A stretch of 64,000 nucleotides of DNA, from NCBI GenBank assembly GCA_965140765.1, contig OZ223307.1, positions 564,123-628,122 of the forward strand, written 5' to 3'. Numbering within the stretch: position 1 is the stretch's first letter; the number at the start of each line of letters is the position of its first letter. Below, piece after piece: positions 43,913 through 53,005 of the stretch. Source of the stretch: Sunxiuqinia sp963678245. GTDB lineage: Bacteria; Bacteroidota; Bacteroidia; Bacteroidales; Prolixibacteraceae. The position numbers were made by a program, and so were the translations under genes. The notes below the pieces were generated by a model, which was given only the letters and a program-made list of their open reading frames with translations, was not told where the DNA came from and searched no databases.

Positions 43913-45685
43913 TTATGCTTTTGCCAACGAAAACAAGAATTCCAGACCGCCTTCGGGTTTGTTTCGAACCGAAATTTCTCCCCGATGGAGTTGAACAGCA
44001 TTTTTAACAATCGACAAACCTAATCCGGTTCCTCCGTTTTCTCTTGTTCGTCCTTCATCGGCACGATAAAAACGTTCGAATATTCTTGGAAGGTGTGCCT
44101 CCGCAATTCCCTTTCCGGAATCAGAATAACTCAGGTAATAGAACTTCTCATCTTCCAGGTACTGTTTTATCTTAATCGAAGCATTTTCGCCTGCATAATT
44201 AATGGAATTTTCAACGAAGTTCTGGAAAATAGAGGACAGCAAACTATCATTTCCGAAAACAGTCACTTTTTCATCAACAGCGAGCTGAATCACGATGTTT
44301 TTTTCATTCATGCGCGATTCCAGGTTCTCGATCACATCGTTAATCAGGGGTCGCAAATGCACCTGCTTAAACTCAAACAAATCGCCGGCATCTTCAATGT
44401 TATTCAATAATGAAATATCATTGAGTAGTGAATTGAGCCGTTCGCTCTGAATGAAAGCCCGTTGCACAAAGTATACCTGTTTTTCCTTTGGCAGACTTTG
44501 GTTGTTTATAATCGTTTCCAGGTATCCTTTAATAGAAGCCAAAGGAGTTTTCAATTCGTGTGCAATATTCGATGTCAATTGTTGTTTCAACAATCGCCGT
44601 TTTTCGGGTCTTGTTACATCACTAATCAAAATCTCAAAACTCTTATCAGGGAACACAATGCTTTGAACATTGTAATATTTTTCGCCTTTGGATATCGTAA
44701 CCGAAAACTGAGGTAAATCCTTTGGATTGATCACAACCTCATCACTCAGGTACTTTTCAATTTGAAAAACCAGTGGTTTGAAGTCTTCTATTTCGAAAAG
44801 CATTTCTGCTGAAATAGATGAGCGTTCAGAAATTAGATTGATGTACTGGATGAAATGACTGTTGGCCAATATCTTTTCTTTGGTTGAAAGGAAAAATGCA
44901 ATCCCTTCGTTAAGTGCATTTAAGTGGTTAAACAGGCGTTCTTTTTCGGCAGTTAGATCTTGCTTGGTTTTGCGTAAGCCATTATAGATTTGTACAATTT
45001 GTCGTCGGATATCTCCAAACTCCGAATCGACAAACTCCAAATGCGGATCAATATCTTCGTCTTTCCCTGCTCGGACTGCGAAATCACGCAGTCGGTTAAT
45101 AATCTCACCCAACCGTCGTGTAACTAACGAAAGAAGTCCCCACATAATGAGAAAAAGAGCAAGCATGAAGAAGATAAACACTCGCTCGGCTTTCAGAAAG
45201 TTTTCAATAGCGATATTATAAACCACCGCACATCGTACAAAATAGCCATCATAATAGCGGGCATAATAATAAAAGTCCTGCCCGGTTGTTTCAGAATGCC
45301 TGATGTTTCCACCGGTATCGGAATACAAAGCTTTTTGTATTTCGGGACGGTGTAAATGGTTTTCCATTGTTGAATATTCGGGCACAAAACTATCGTACAT
45401 CACATTCCCTTTCTGCCCAATCACTGTAATCCGGATGTTGCTTTCCGGGATCAGGTATTTAATCGTATCAAGGCGCTCAAAGTTCTGCTGGCTCAAGATA
45501 TCGTAATGCTCAATGTAACGATGAGTAAAACCTGCATAGTTATCCAGCGATGTTTCCAGTTCGTCTATTCGGTATCTCTTTTCCCGATTATACTGGAACG
45601 CCAAGATGGCAATCATGAAAAATGAGAATGCCGCAAAAAAGTAAATGAAAATGCGTTGCCTATATGTTCTGTGTTGAAGTACCAC
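43913..45685 (-). CDS. phoR: Phosphate-regulon sensor histidine kinase
   Basis: A 590-residue membrane histidine kinase. Two membrane segments (about 12-30 and 168-188) flank a periplasmic domain of about 135 residues. Then come a HAMP-like stretch (TRRLGEIINRLRDFAVRAG), a PAS-like region (about 250-357), the dimerisation motif with H376 (TSNIAHELKTPLASIKG) and the ATPase motifs (FQNFVENSINYAGENASI, SYSDSGKGIAEAHLPRIFER, GGTGLGLSIVKNAV). It phosphorylates the PhoB-type regulator encoded just upstream. The start codon is GTG at 45683-45685. As the last gene of the pst operon it is expected to sense phosphate flux through PstSCAB and PhoU. A large sensor domain is unlike E. coli PhoR. Confidence 0.93.
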   Translation of the reverse strand: MVLQHRTYRQRIFIYFFAAFSFFMIAILAFQYNREKRYRIDELETSLDNYAGFTHRYIEHYDILSQQNFERLDTIKYLIPESNIRITVIGQKGNVMYDSFVPEYSTMENHLHRPEIQKALYSDTGGNIRHSETTGQDFYYYARYYDGYFVRCAVVYNIAIENFLKAERVFIFFMLALFLIMWGLLSLVTRRLGEIINRLRDFAVRAGKDEDIDPHLEFVDSEFGDIRRQIVQIYNGLRKTKQDLTAEKERLFNHLNALNEGIAFFLSTKEKILANSHFIQYINLISERSSISAEMLFEIEDFKPLVFQIEKYLSDEVVINPKDLPQFSVTISKGEKYYNVQSIVFPDKSFEILISDVTRPEKRRLLKQQLTSNIAHELKTPLASIKGYLETIINNQSLPKEKQVYFVQRAFIQSERLNSLLNDISLLNNIEDAGDLFEFKQVHLRPLINDVIENLESRMNEKNIVIQLAVDEKVTVFGNDSLLSSIFQNFVENSINYAGENASIKIKQYLEDEKFYYLSYSDSGKGIAEAHLPRIFERFYRADEGRTRENGGTGLGLSIVKNAVQLHRGEISVRNKPEGGLEFLFSLAKA

Positions 45686-45734
45686 GGTTTTAATTTTTAA
45701 AATGAAACAAAATCAGTTGTCTTTATTGGTCACC

Positions 45735-46421
45735 TTAATTCTGATAATCAAAACAATACCCATAACCCGATCGCCCTTTAATGGCTGCACCATAAGTGCC
45801 AATTTTTTTTCTTAGCCGGGCAATGTTGACATCCACATTCCGCTCGGTAACAATAACATCGTCGCTCCAAATCCGATTCAATATTTCGTGGCGGGCAATA
45901 AATTTCCCTTTGCTTTTAACTAGCAGAGAAAGAATCTCAAATTCTTTCCGGGTTAATCTTATCTGATTGTCATCTATTGAGACTGACTTTCGGTTCAGGT
46001 CTATCATCAACCCATTACATTCAATCAAGGTTGAGGGTTTTTCGGTCTTTTTACCGCGCTTCAAAATTGCTTTTATGCGAACAACAACTTCTTTGATTGA
46101 AAAGGGTTTGACAATGTAATCATCTCCTCCAACATTAAATCCTGTAAGCAGGTCATTCTCCGATCCCTTGGCAGTCAGAAAAATAATCGGTACATCCAGT
46201 TCTCTCTCTTTTCGAAGAATATCAGCCATTTTATACCCTGAGATTCCTCCCATCATCACATCCAGTAATATCAAGTGATATTCTTCCAGCTGCATCGTCA
46301 ACGCTTCTTCGGCCGAAGCGGCTACATCAATGTCAAAACCTTCACTCGATAAATTAAATTGAAGGATTTCACGAAGGTCCTTTTCATCGTCAACTACCAG
46401 TATTTTAGGAGTATAATCCAT
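45735..46421 (-). CDS. phoB: OmpR/PhoB-type response regulator of the phosphate regulon
   Basis: A 228-residue two-domain regulator. The receiver domain has D11-D12 (VVDDEKDLREIL), the phospho-acceptor D54 (LILLDVMMGGISG), Thr in FLTAKGS and the invariant Lys in DDYIVKPF. The C-terminal winged helix (about 130-226) has IRLTRKEFEILSLLVKSKGK, IWSDDVIVTERNVDVNIARL and the wing KGRSGYGYCF. It is predicted to bind directly repeated 7-mers with 4-base spacers, such as those found upstream of the porin and of the small secreted protein in this window. It lies 3 bases after the phoU stop and 49 bases before phoR. The cognate-gene context rather than sequence alone supports the symbol. Confidence 0.92.
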   Translation of the reverse strand: MDYTPKILVVDDEKDLREILQFNLSSEGFDIDVAASAEEALTMQLEEYHLILLDVMMGGISGYKMADILRKERELDVPIIFLTAKGSENDLLTGFNVGGDDYIVKPFSIKEVVVRIKAILKRGKKTEKPSTLIECNGLMIDLNRKSVSIDDNQIRLTRKEFEILSLLVKSKGKFIARHEILNRIWSDDVIVTERNVDVNIARLRKKIGTYGAAIKGRSGYGYCFDYQN

Positions 46422-46424
46422 GAT

Positions 46425-47147
46425 TTATTTATCTATTTTATGATGTCTGATATCTTTTCCCTCAATGGAATAAATTGCAGCCTCTGCAATATTGGTGGCA
46501 TGATCAGCAATTCGCTCAATATTCGACATCATTTCCTTAATGGTAATAATGCTCATGAGTAAATGTTTGCTGCTTTCTGCAGTGTCTGCCTTAGCTAACA
46601 TTTTCTTTAATAGCTTGTGATTGATTTCATCAAATACAACGTCATTTTTAATCGTCCAAATGGCAAACCCCTTATCGTCGTTGATAAACGAAAGCAAGGA
46701 CTTCCGGACCATTTTAATGCTCAAAATAGTCATGTTTGACAAAACTTCCTGCAAACGGGAATAAACCTCCGGGGTTTTAATTTTCTCAATAAAATTAGAA
46801 ATATTAACCACCAGATCTCCGATCCGTTCCAAGCTTAAAACAATTCGGTAGCACGCAATAATTCGTCGTAGCTCCGAAGCAACAGGCTGATAAAGAACGA
46901 TTGTATTTACAATCTTATCGCTAAGCTTAACTTCTTTTTTATCAATTTCGTTTTCATTTTGACGAATCCTTTTCAGGACGTCTTCTGGAACCACGATATT
47001 TCCGGCAGTTATCACTTGCTCTATTTGGTCGAGTTGCTCTAAAACAATATTTGAAAGTGTTTCAAAGTCGACAACAATATTATTTAGTGCATCATCTTTT
47101 CTAATCGTCATAATCCGAATTTTAAATTTTCTGAAACTGGCTATCAT
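46425..47147 (-). CDS. phoU: Phosphate transport system regulator PhoU
   Basis: A 240-residue all-helical protein with the tandem PhoU four-helix repeats. The E/DxxxD metal-binding-like motifs are visible in LERIGDLVVNISNFIEK (middle) and SNIERIADHATNIAEAAIYS (C-terminal). PhoU links PstB transport state to PhoR kinase control. The ATG at 47145-47147 overlaps the pstB stop as ATGA, which suggests translational coupling. An alternative ATG at 47109-47111 (MTIRKDDALNN) would give the more usual N-terminus. The position between pstB and phoB is the standard one. Confidence 0.93.
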   Translation of the reverse strand: MIASFRKFKIRIMTIRKDDALNNIVVDFETLSNIVLEQLDQIEQVITAGNIVVPEDVLKRIRQNENEIDKKEVKLSDKIVNTIVLYQPVASELRRIIACYRIVLSLERIGDLVVNISNFIEKIKTPEVYSRLQEVLSNMTILSIKMVRKSLLSFINDDKGFAIWTIKNDVVFDEINHKLLKKMLAKADTAESSKHLLMSIITIKEMMSNIERIADHATNIAEAAIYSIEGKDIRHHKIDK

Positions 47148-47923
47148 CCAAATTTACCTGTTAAATATTCTTCTGTTCGAGGGTCAATCGGATTGGTAAA
47201 CATGTTTTTTGTTTTACCATACTCCACTAACTCTCCAAGATACATAAATAATGAGTAATCAGAGATGCGGGCAGCCTGCGACATATTGTGAGTAACCAAC
47301 ACAATGGTGTAATTCTCCTTCAGCTTTACCAGCAAGTCTTCAACCTTTGAAGTTGCTACCGGGTCCAGGGCCGACGTTGGCTCATCCATTAAGATAACCT
47401 CGGGACTAAATGCCAAAGCCCTCGCAATACACAAGCGTTGCTGCTGTCCTCCCGACAGGAACGTGCCTTTTTTGAAAAGCGAATCTTTCACTTCATCCCA
47501 AAGTGCCACATCGCGTAAAGAACGTTCAACAATTTCGTCACGCTCCTTCTTTTTCGTACGAATACCATTCAGCTTGTACCCGGCAATTACATTATCATAA
47601 ATGCTCATGGTTGGGAACGGATTTGGGCGTTGAAACACCATTCCCATGTGCCTTCTCAACTTGATGGGAGACATATCGTAAATGTTGTTTCCATTCAGAA
47701 AAGCTTCCCCTTCGGTGGTGATGTTTTCGTACAGTTCGTGCATCCGGTTTAATGCCCGCAGCAAGGTACTTTTACCACAGCCCGATGGTCCCATGATTGC
47801 AGTAACGGTATTCTTCTTTATTTCAACCGACACATTCTTCACCGCATATTTTTTATCATAGGCGATTGATAAATCTTTTAGTGAGAGAATCGGTTTTTTA
47901 ACTTCAGCTATAGTGTTTGTCAT
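47144..47923 (-). CDS. pstB: Phosphate ABC transporter ATP-binding protein
   Basis: A 259-residue ABC ATPase, the motor of the high-affinity phosphate importer. It contains Walker A GPSGCGKST (45-53), Q-loop MGMVFQRPNPFP (the PNPFP is typical of PstB), the signature LSGGQQQRLCIARAL, Walker B VILMDEPTSALDP and the H-switch VLVTHNMSQ. The C-terminal GELVEYGKTKNMFTNPIDPRTEEYLTG matches PstB. It is preceded by pstA with a 3-base gap and its stop overlaps the phoU start. Confidence 0.97.
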   Translation of the reverse strand: MTNTIAEVKKPILSLKDLSIAYDKKYAVKNVSVEIKKNTVTAIMGPSGCGKSTLLRALNRMHELYENITTEGEAFLNGNNIYDMSPIKLRRHMGMVFQRPNPFPTMSIYDNVIAGYKLNGIRTKKKERDEIVERSLRDVALWDEVKDSLFKKGTFLSGGQQQRLCIARALAFSPEVILMDEPTSALDPVATSKVEDLLVKLKENYTIVLVTHNMSQAARISDYSLFMYLGELVEYGKTKNMFTNPIDPRTEEYLTGKFG

Positions 47924-47926
47924 TTT

Positions 47927-48808
47927 CTAGTTTCTTTTGCCTGCAATCTGCTTCGACACAATATTCAAAATTAATACAATAGCCATCAACAACAGCGACG
48001 AACTCCAAATTAGTCCAATCATATTCGGGTCGTTGTAAAATTCCCAGATCAACAACGGAATAGCACTGGTTGGCTGTGTAATATCGAGATTGATGATGGA
48101 GCTGCCCAAAGCTGTGAGCAACAAGGGAGCTGTTTCACCCAAAATACGCGAAATCCCAAGTAATATTCCGGTTGACAGTCCACTGAATCCAGTTGGAACC
48201 AACACCTTTAAAATCACTTTATGGTAGGGAACTCCCAGTGCCAGTGCAGCTTCTTTTAATGTTTGCGGAATCATTTTCAGCGTTTCCTCGGTAGAGCGCA
48301 CAATCATTGGCAACATCATAATTGCCAAAGAAACACTACCTGCCAAAGCCGAAAAGCCGTTAGTAATATGCCGTACTACCCATAAATATGAAATCAAACC
48401 AAGAACAATTGAAGGTACCCCTTGCAAAATATCTGAAATATTTCGGGTGAGGTTGGCCATAAACTTTCCCTGATTTTCATACAAGTAAATGCCGGTTAAC
48501 ACACCAATAGGAATGGCAATTGCCGAGGCTAAAACGACCATTAAAAGTGTACCGACAATTCCGTTGGCTATTCCACCCGGAATATTTTCTCCATTGGCCA
48601 CAGCAGTCATCGCTTCGAAGGTGTCCGGTGTGTTTTCAATCAGAAAATCAAGGCTAATCTGCTGATATCCCTCTGCAACCAATTTCGATATGATGAGGAC
48701 AATAGGCGATATGGTGATGAGTGAAAGAACAACCACACCAACAAGAACTGCTTTGTCTTTCAGCAATCGTCGCGAAGTATGATCCTTCCATGCAAGAGTC
48801 GATTTCAT
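47927..48808 (-). CDS. pstA: Phosphate ABC transporter permease PstA
   Basis: A 293-residue inner-membrane permease with six helices and the EAA loop typical of PstA, ETLKMIPQTLKEAALALGVP. Other family stretches are GGIANGIVGTLLMVVLASAIAIPIGVL, ISDILQGVPSIVLGLISYLW and GILLGISRILGETAPLLLTAL. It forms the channel with PstC. It begins 6 bases after the pstC stop and ends 3 bases before pstB. Its normal length and full motif set leave no doubt about the call. Confidence 0.96.
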   Translation of the reverse strand: MKSTLAWKDHTSRRLLKDKAVLVGVVVLSLITISPIVLIISKLVAEGYQQISLDFLIENTPDTFEAMTAVANGENIPGGIANGIVGTLLMVVLASAIAIPIGVLTGIYLYENQGKFMANLTRNISDILQGVPSIVLGLISYLWVVRHITNGFSALAGSVSLAIMMLPMIVRSTEETLKMIPQTLKEAALALGVPYHKVILKVLVPTGFSGLSTGILLGISRILGETAPLLLTALGSSIINLDITQPTSAIPLLIWEFYNDPNMIGLIWSSSLLLMAIVLILNIVSKQIAGKRN

Positions 48809-48814
48809 AGCGGC

Positions 48815-49666
48815 TTAATTCATCTTTTTAATAATCAGTTTCCCGGCAGCATTGATTATTCCGGTAATGAGGAATAAAAGCAAACCAATAGCTATTAACG
48901 AACTAAGTTTTAATCCATCAGCTTCGCCAAATTGATTGGCGATGACACTGGCCATGGTATTCCCCGTTCCAAAAAAGCTTGTTGGTACTTGATTGGTGTT
49001 ACCTATGAGCATGGTTACAGCCATCGTTTCGCCCAATGCGCGACCAAAAGCCAAAATATACCCGGCCACAATTCCCGACCGTGCATTTGGAATAGTAACT
49101 GAGGTAATCACTTCCAGACGTGTTGCGCCAAGAGAATAGGCCGCTTCCTTTAAATCGTTGGGCACCATGCTGATAATTTCGTTGCTCAGCGATGTTGCGT
49201 AAGGAATAATCATAACAGCCAAAATCAGAGCTGCTGTGAAAATACCAAATCCACGACCTCCAAATCCAATTTCTATCAATGCCGGGCGCAGTACATAAAA
49301 GCCCCAAAGTCCGTAAACGATAGACGGTATCCCAGCCAATAAATCAACTAAAAGTCCCAGGATTCGAGCAACGCGAGTGCCATGAAAATATTCACCCAAA
49401 AATAGTGAGGTGGAAAATGATAATGGCAAACAAAGAATCAGAGCGCCAAAGGAAGTCATCAGTGTTCCAACAATAAACGGCAAAGCTCCATAGTTTTCTT
49501 CACCTTCAGTTGGGTTCCATTCTCCGGAAAAGATAAACTTCAGCCCAAATTCCTTGAATGCAGGTATGGCACCTCCTACCAGAGAGTATAGCATACCTGC
49601 AGCCAACATTAAGATTAATATTGAAACTGAAAATAAAACGGTTTTTGTGATTTTATCACTATTCAT
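48815..49666 (-). CDS. pstC: Phosphate ABC transporter permease PstC
   Basis: A 283-residue permease with six helices. It contains the PstC stretches EGEENYGALPFIVGTLMTSF, LLVDLLAGIPSIVYGLWGFY, the EAA loop IISMVPNDLKEAAYSLGATR and ILAFGRALGETMAVTMLIGNT. It pairs with PstA to form the phosphate channel. It is the second gene after pstS, 24 bases downstream of its stop. Slightly shorter than the E. coli protein because of a shorter first periplasmic loop; otherwise typical. Confidence 0.96.
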   Translation of the reverse strand: MNSDKITKTVLFSVSILILMLAAGMLYSLVGGAIPAFKEFGLKFIFSGEWNPTEGEENYGALPFIVGTLMTSFGALILCLPLSFSTSLFLGEYFHGTRVARILGLLVDLLAGIPSIVYGLWGFYVLRPALIEIGFGGRGFGIFTAALILAVMIIPYATSLSNEIISMVPNDLKEAAYSLGATRLEVITSVTIPNARSGIVAGYILAFGRALGETMAVTMLIGNTNQVPTSFFGTGNTMASVIANQFGEADGLKLSSLIAIGLLLFLITGIINAAGKLIIKKMN

Positions 49667-49690
49667 TTTCCAGTTTTGAGAGGTGTATTA

Positions 49691-50752
49691 CTACTCCAAA
49701 ATAGTTTTGCCCTCGTAAGTAACGCTACGAAGAATTGCTTTTGCTTTTTGAACAGCTGCTTCAGGAAGCGGAGCATAGTTTACTTTTGCAGCCTGTGCTT
49801 GTGCTTCTTCGCTCACCATCCAATCAAGGAATTCAACTGTTGCTTTGGCTTGCGCCATTGAGCGCCCGTCGTACGCCTGATCTTTGTACAAAATAATCCA
49901 GGTAAAACCACTGATTGGGTATGAAGCAGGATCAGATGAATTAGTCAACATGACACGAGTATCAGCAGGAATTTCTCCTTGTGCTGCTGCACTGATACTT
50001 TCGATGCTTGGCAAAATATATTCGCCGCTGCTGTTCTGTACTTTGGCGGTTTGAATTTTTTGTGCGAAAGCAAATTCAGAACCGATGTAACCAACAGCAC
50101 CTTCAGCTTGACTGATTGTTCCGGCAACTCCGGGATTACCCTTTGCTCCCATTCCAATGGGCCATTTCAATGATTTTCCTGTTCCTACTTCGTCTGCCCA
50201 TTTTTTGCTAACTTTAGTCATATAATCGCTAAAAATGTAAGTGGTCCCGCTACCATCCGAACGGTGCACAAAAGTAATTTCCAGGTCAGGAAGAGCTACT
50301 CCCGGGTTGTTTGCTTTCAATTCGGCATCGTTCCAGTTTGTAATTTCACCCATGAAAATTTTCTCCAACAAGACATCCGATAGTTTTAACTCATCAACTC
50401 CAGGTAAATTATAGGCAATTACCACAGCCCCCATACAAGTCGGAATGTGAACGACTTCGCCAGGCATCTCCGCTAATTTGTCATCGCTCAAATACGCATC
50501 GGTAGCTCCAAAGTCAACTACTTTGTCTTTCAAACTACGAATACCACCTCCGGAACCAATACCACCATAGGTAACCAAGGTTCCTGATTTTTTTGTATAG
50601 TCTTTGAATGCCAAGTTGTAATATGGCAATGGGAAAGTTGCACCAGCAGCAGTTAAACTAACACTTTCACCGCTTGAATTTGATTTTTTTGCTGAGTTTT
50701 GACAAGCACTAAAAAGCACAACAGCCAAAATAAAAGATAAAAATACTCTCAT
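49691..50752 (-). CDS. pstS: Phosphate-binding lipoprotein
   Basis: A 353-residue SpII lipoprotein (MRVFLSFILAVVLFSAC, lipid Cys at 17) of the PstS family. The phosphate-contacting regions are visible: LTAAGATFPLPYYNLAFKDY, YGGIGSGGGIRSLKDKVVDFG, DAYLSD, FVHRSDGSGTTYIFSDYMTK and GAKGNPGVAGTISQAEGAVG. It delivers phosphate to PstCA in the periplasm. It starts 18 bases after the porin stop, so phosphate entry through the outer membrane and binding are made together. Confidence 0.97.
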   Translation of the reverse strand: MRVFLSFILAVVLFSACQNSAKKSNSSGESVSLTAAGATFPLPYYNLAFKDYTKKSGTLVTYGGIGSGGGIRSLKDKVVDFGATDAYLSDDKLAEMPGEVVHIPTCMGAVVIAYNLPGVDELKLSDVLLEKIFMGEITNWNDAELKANNPGVALPDLEITFVHRSDGSGTTYIFSDYMTKVSKKWADEVGTGKSLKWPIGMGAKGNPGVAGTISQAEGAVGYIGSEFAFAQKIQTAKVQNSSGEYILPSIESISAAAQGEIPADTRVMLTNSSDPASYPISGFTWIILYKDQAYDGRSMAQAKATVEFLDWMVSEEAQAQAAKVNYAPLPEAAVQKAKAILRSVTYEGKTILE

Positions 50753-50770
50753 GATTAAATCATTTATTGA

Positions 50771-51751
50771 TTAAAATTTGATTTCACAATTCAAAAATAT
50801 TGAAGCACTAAATTCCTCACTGTCATCGGCAGGACTCCATCCCTGGAAGTTAGGTGAAAGCTTGATACCTTTCACTGGAGCATACTCCAAACCAGCGATG
50901 TATAGCTGACCATCATTCGAAAGATTCCAGTCGGCAGAACCACCAGAAACAGTATTGGAAAATAGATTATCGTAACGTGCAAAAACCTTCACTTTTGAAG
51001 AAGCTTTCATTGTTCCGTAAAACGAGGTACCGCTCAACTCGCGATCCTCAACATACTTAACATTAAACTGTTGATTATACTCGGCTCCTAATGAGAAATT
51101 ATCGCCGGCATAACCAATAAAAGTCGCCAATGAAGATTGTGTATTTTTGTCGGTAATAAAGTCGTAGTAAATGCGTGCAGTTAGCTTTTCAACCGGATTG
51201 GCAGTAAGACCAAAACCTGTGCGGAAAGTACTGTCTGACTGTAATTTTTTGTACCCTTCGCCGTTGGTAACGATGACATCGGCACTGAAGAAATCACAAA
51301 ACTTATACGCGACACTTACTCCTAAGTCAGCACTAGAGTTGAACTTATAGGCATCTTGAAATGATTTCGCAATGTAACGGTACCCCCAGGCACTTTCCTG
51401 AGTTTTAAAAGCCGTAGTTGAAATCAAACCAAAATTTACTGTGAAATCGTCTGCCTTATATCTTAAATAGGCGTTTTTCACGTAGGCAGTCATTTCCAAA
51501 CTACCAACACCGGGATCACCGATATCCAGATTTGCTTTTGCTGAAAAGTTTTCGCTGAAGTTATACTCGTAGCCAAGGTACAGCCTGGTTAGTTCGAAGG
51601 CGGAAGCTGATTCCCCATCAGAAAATGTACTGTGATAATTACTAAAAATTTTCATAAATGGTTTTCCACCTGGTTTAAACTCGTCCGTTTGGGACATTCC
51701 TGTTACAGCAAAGCTGAGCAATGCTAATAACAAAAGATTAACTTTTTTCAT
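50771..51751 (-). CDS. Outer-membrane porin-like beta-barrel heading the pst operon
   Basis: A 326-residue exported protein: signal MKKVNLLLLALLSFAVTGMSQ followed by regular amphipathic strands (PFMKIFSNYHSTFSDGESAS, AFELTRLYLGYEYNFSEN, FSAKANLDIGDPG, VNFGLISTTAFK, DLGVSVAYKFCDF, FRTGFGLTANPVEKLTARIY, NFSLGAEYNQQFN, VKVFARYDNLF) ending in the strand FSASIFLNCEIKF with a terminal Phe, as outer-membrane barrels do. The size fits a 16-strand porin such as the phosphate-selective OprP/OprO class, though the sequence resemblance is general. Position as first gene of the pst-pho operon, with a strong Pho box upstream, supports phosphate entry across the outer membrane as its job. Confidence 0.82.
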   Translation of the reverse strand: MKKVNLLLLALLSFAVTGMSQTDEFKPGGKPFMKIFSNYHSTFSDGESASAFELTRLYLGYEYNFSENFSAKANLDIGDPGVGSLEMTAYVKNAYLRYKADDFTVNFGLISTTAFKTQESAWGYRYIAKSFQDAYKFNSSADLGVSVAYKFCDFFSADVIVTNGEGYKKLQSDSTFRTGFGLTANPVEKLTARIYYDFITDKNTQSSLATFIGYAGDNFSLGAEYNQQFNVKYVEDRELSGTSFYGTMKASSKVKVFARYDNLFSNTVSGGSADWNLSNDGQLYIAGLEYAPVKGIKLSPNFQGWSPADDSEEFSASIFLNCEIKF

Positions 51752-51930
51752 ATACTTAAGATTGTAAAACTTTAAATTCCTTTAACAGCGGAATTCGTTG
51801 GCAAATGAATATCTATTGCATTACAGCCGGATTAATAAAATATTACAAAACAATTAAATTATCGGATACATATGTATAACGAACCTCTCCTGAGACACCC
51901 TATGTGCTATAATTCAGACACTTGAATATT

Positions 51931-51948
51931 ATTACAGAAATATTACAG
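51931..51948 (-). promoter_or_regulatory. Pho box of the porin-pst-pho operon
   Basis: On the minus strand CTGTAAT-ATTT-CTGTAAT: identical 7-mers 11 bases apart with a 4-base spacer, closely resembling the E. coli PhoB site CTGTCAT-N4-CTGTCAT. A weaker TTCAAGT follows at the next step. It lies about 180 bases before the porin ATG in the 543-base gap 51752-52294. The gap also holds a terminator of the SIMPL gene at its far end; no clear -7 box could be fixed. Confidence 0.7.
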
Positions 51949-52071
51949 ATCAGTATTTCTTTAACAAATGATTATAAAACATTACGCCCCCCTTAAGGAG
52001 AAATCTACCTGCATGCATGATGAACAGAAAATGATTAAGTCAGCATAAAAACAAAAGCCTCTAGGTGCAAC

Positions 52072-52109
52072 TGTAAAAAAAACACGGTTTGCCTAGACAC
52101 ACCGTGTTT
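52072..52109 (-). terminator. Terminator downstream of the SIMPL gene
   Basis: AAACACGGT / ACCGTGTTT, a perfect 9-bp stem (52080-52088 and 52101-52109) with a 12-base loop. On the minus strand it is followed by a T-run (TTTTTTT). It lies 186 bases past the SIMPL stop. Confidence 0.75.
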
Positions 52110-52294
52110 ACAACTGCCTCATGCCTTAGAGAAAAATCAGCATCAATTTGCAACCCTACTTAAAACTTCCTTGAAGATATTGGCTACACAAAAGTCAGAC
52201 TGCAGTCAGTAGGAATGGCACTCAACGCCACTTGGAATATTTAGTGTTTTTTTGAAGGCAAGAATGAACACTCCTCTTCGATTTTACTATAAAG

Positions 52295-53005
52295 CTAGTC
52301 TTCCAAAAAGTAATCGATAGTAGAAACTACTCGAACGATTTTAATATGCGGCGTGTTTTGATCACGGTCTGAAATCGTAAATAAACCTTGACGAGCAGTT
52401 TTAATTTTACCGACTTTAGAGTTCGAGTCCATGGCAAATTTCTCAGCTACTTCACGGGCATTTTTTGTAGCCTCCTCGATCATTGATGGTTTAATTTCAT
52501 TCAATTTGGTGAAAATAAATTCCACTGGTCTCCAGGTATTTTTCGATCCAATTACAATTCCTTTCGATATCAATGAGAGAGATTCGCTTAATGCTGCCTG
52601 CAACCGACCAACATCGTCGGTTCGCACCGTAAATTCGGTTTTCACAATATATCGATATTGGCGGTTTTGCATATTACCACCATACATTTGTGCACGGGCA
52701 TCATCAATATTGGTCGATCCCATGCTCAGCTCTTCAGCCGTAAAACCATGATCGACAAAAAACTGCTGCACCTGTTTTTTCTGATCTTCAATTTCAGTTT
52801 TTAACATCTTCAAATCATTGCCCGTAAGTGTAATTTGAATTGGCCAAACAGCCAGATCAGCCTTAACTTCTCGTTCTGATAAGCCTTTCACCTCAACATG
52901 CCTGTTCGATTGAATACCATTTTTATGCATATTGCCAATAAAATATCCGGCCAAAATAATGGCAATCGCAAGAACTATTATTTTCGTTATACTCGGTTTT
53001 TTCAT
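52295..53005 (-). CDS. SIMPL-domain protein, membrane anchored
   Basis: A 236-residue protein with one N-terminal membrane segment (ITKIIVLAIAIILAGYFIGN) and a SIMPL (DUF541) domain. The conserved N-terminal strand of the domain, RHVEVKGLSEREVKADLAVW, and the later ITLTGNDLKML, QVQQFFVDHGFTAEELSMGS, YIVKTEFTVRTDDVGRLQAAL and FIFTKLNEIKPSMIEEATKN match the family. SIMPL proteins form periplasmic oligomers, some linked to oxidative-stress or signalling complexes, without a settled function. It stands alone, with its own terminator upstream of the Pho box of the porin gene. Confidence 0.9.
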   Translation of the reverse strand: MKKPSITKIIVLAIAIILAGYFIGNMHKNGIQSNRHVEVKGLSEREVKADLAVWPIQITLTGNDLKMLKTEIEDQKKQVQQFFVDHGFTAEELSMGSTNIDDARAQMYGGNMQNRQYRYIVKTEFTVRTDDVGRLQAALSESLSLISKGIVIGSKNTWRPVEFIFTKLNEIKPSMIEEATKNAREVAEKFAMDSNSKVGKIKTARQGLFTISDRDQNTPHIKIVRVVSTIDYFLED

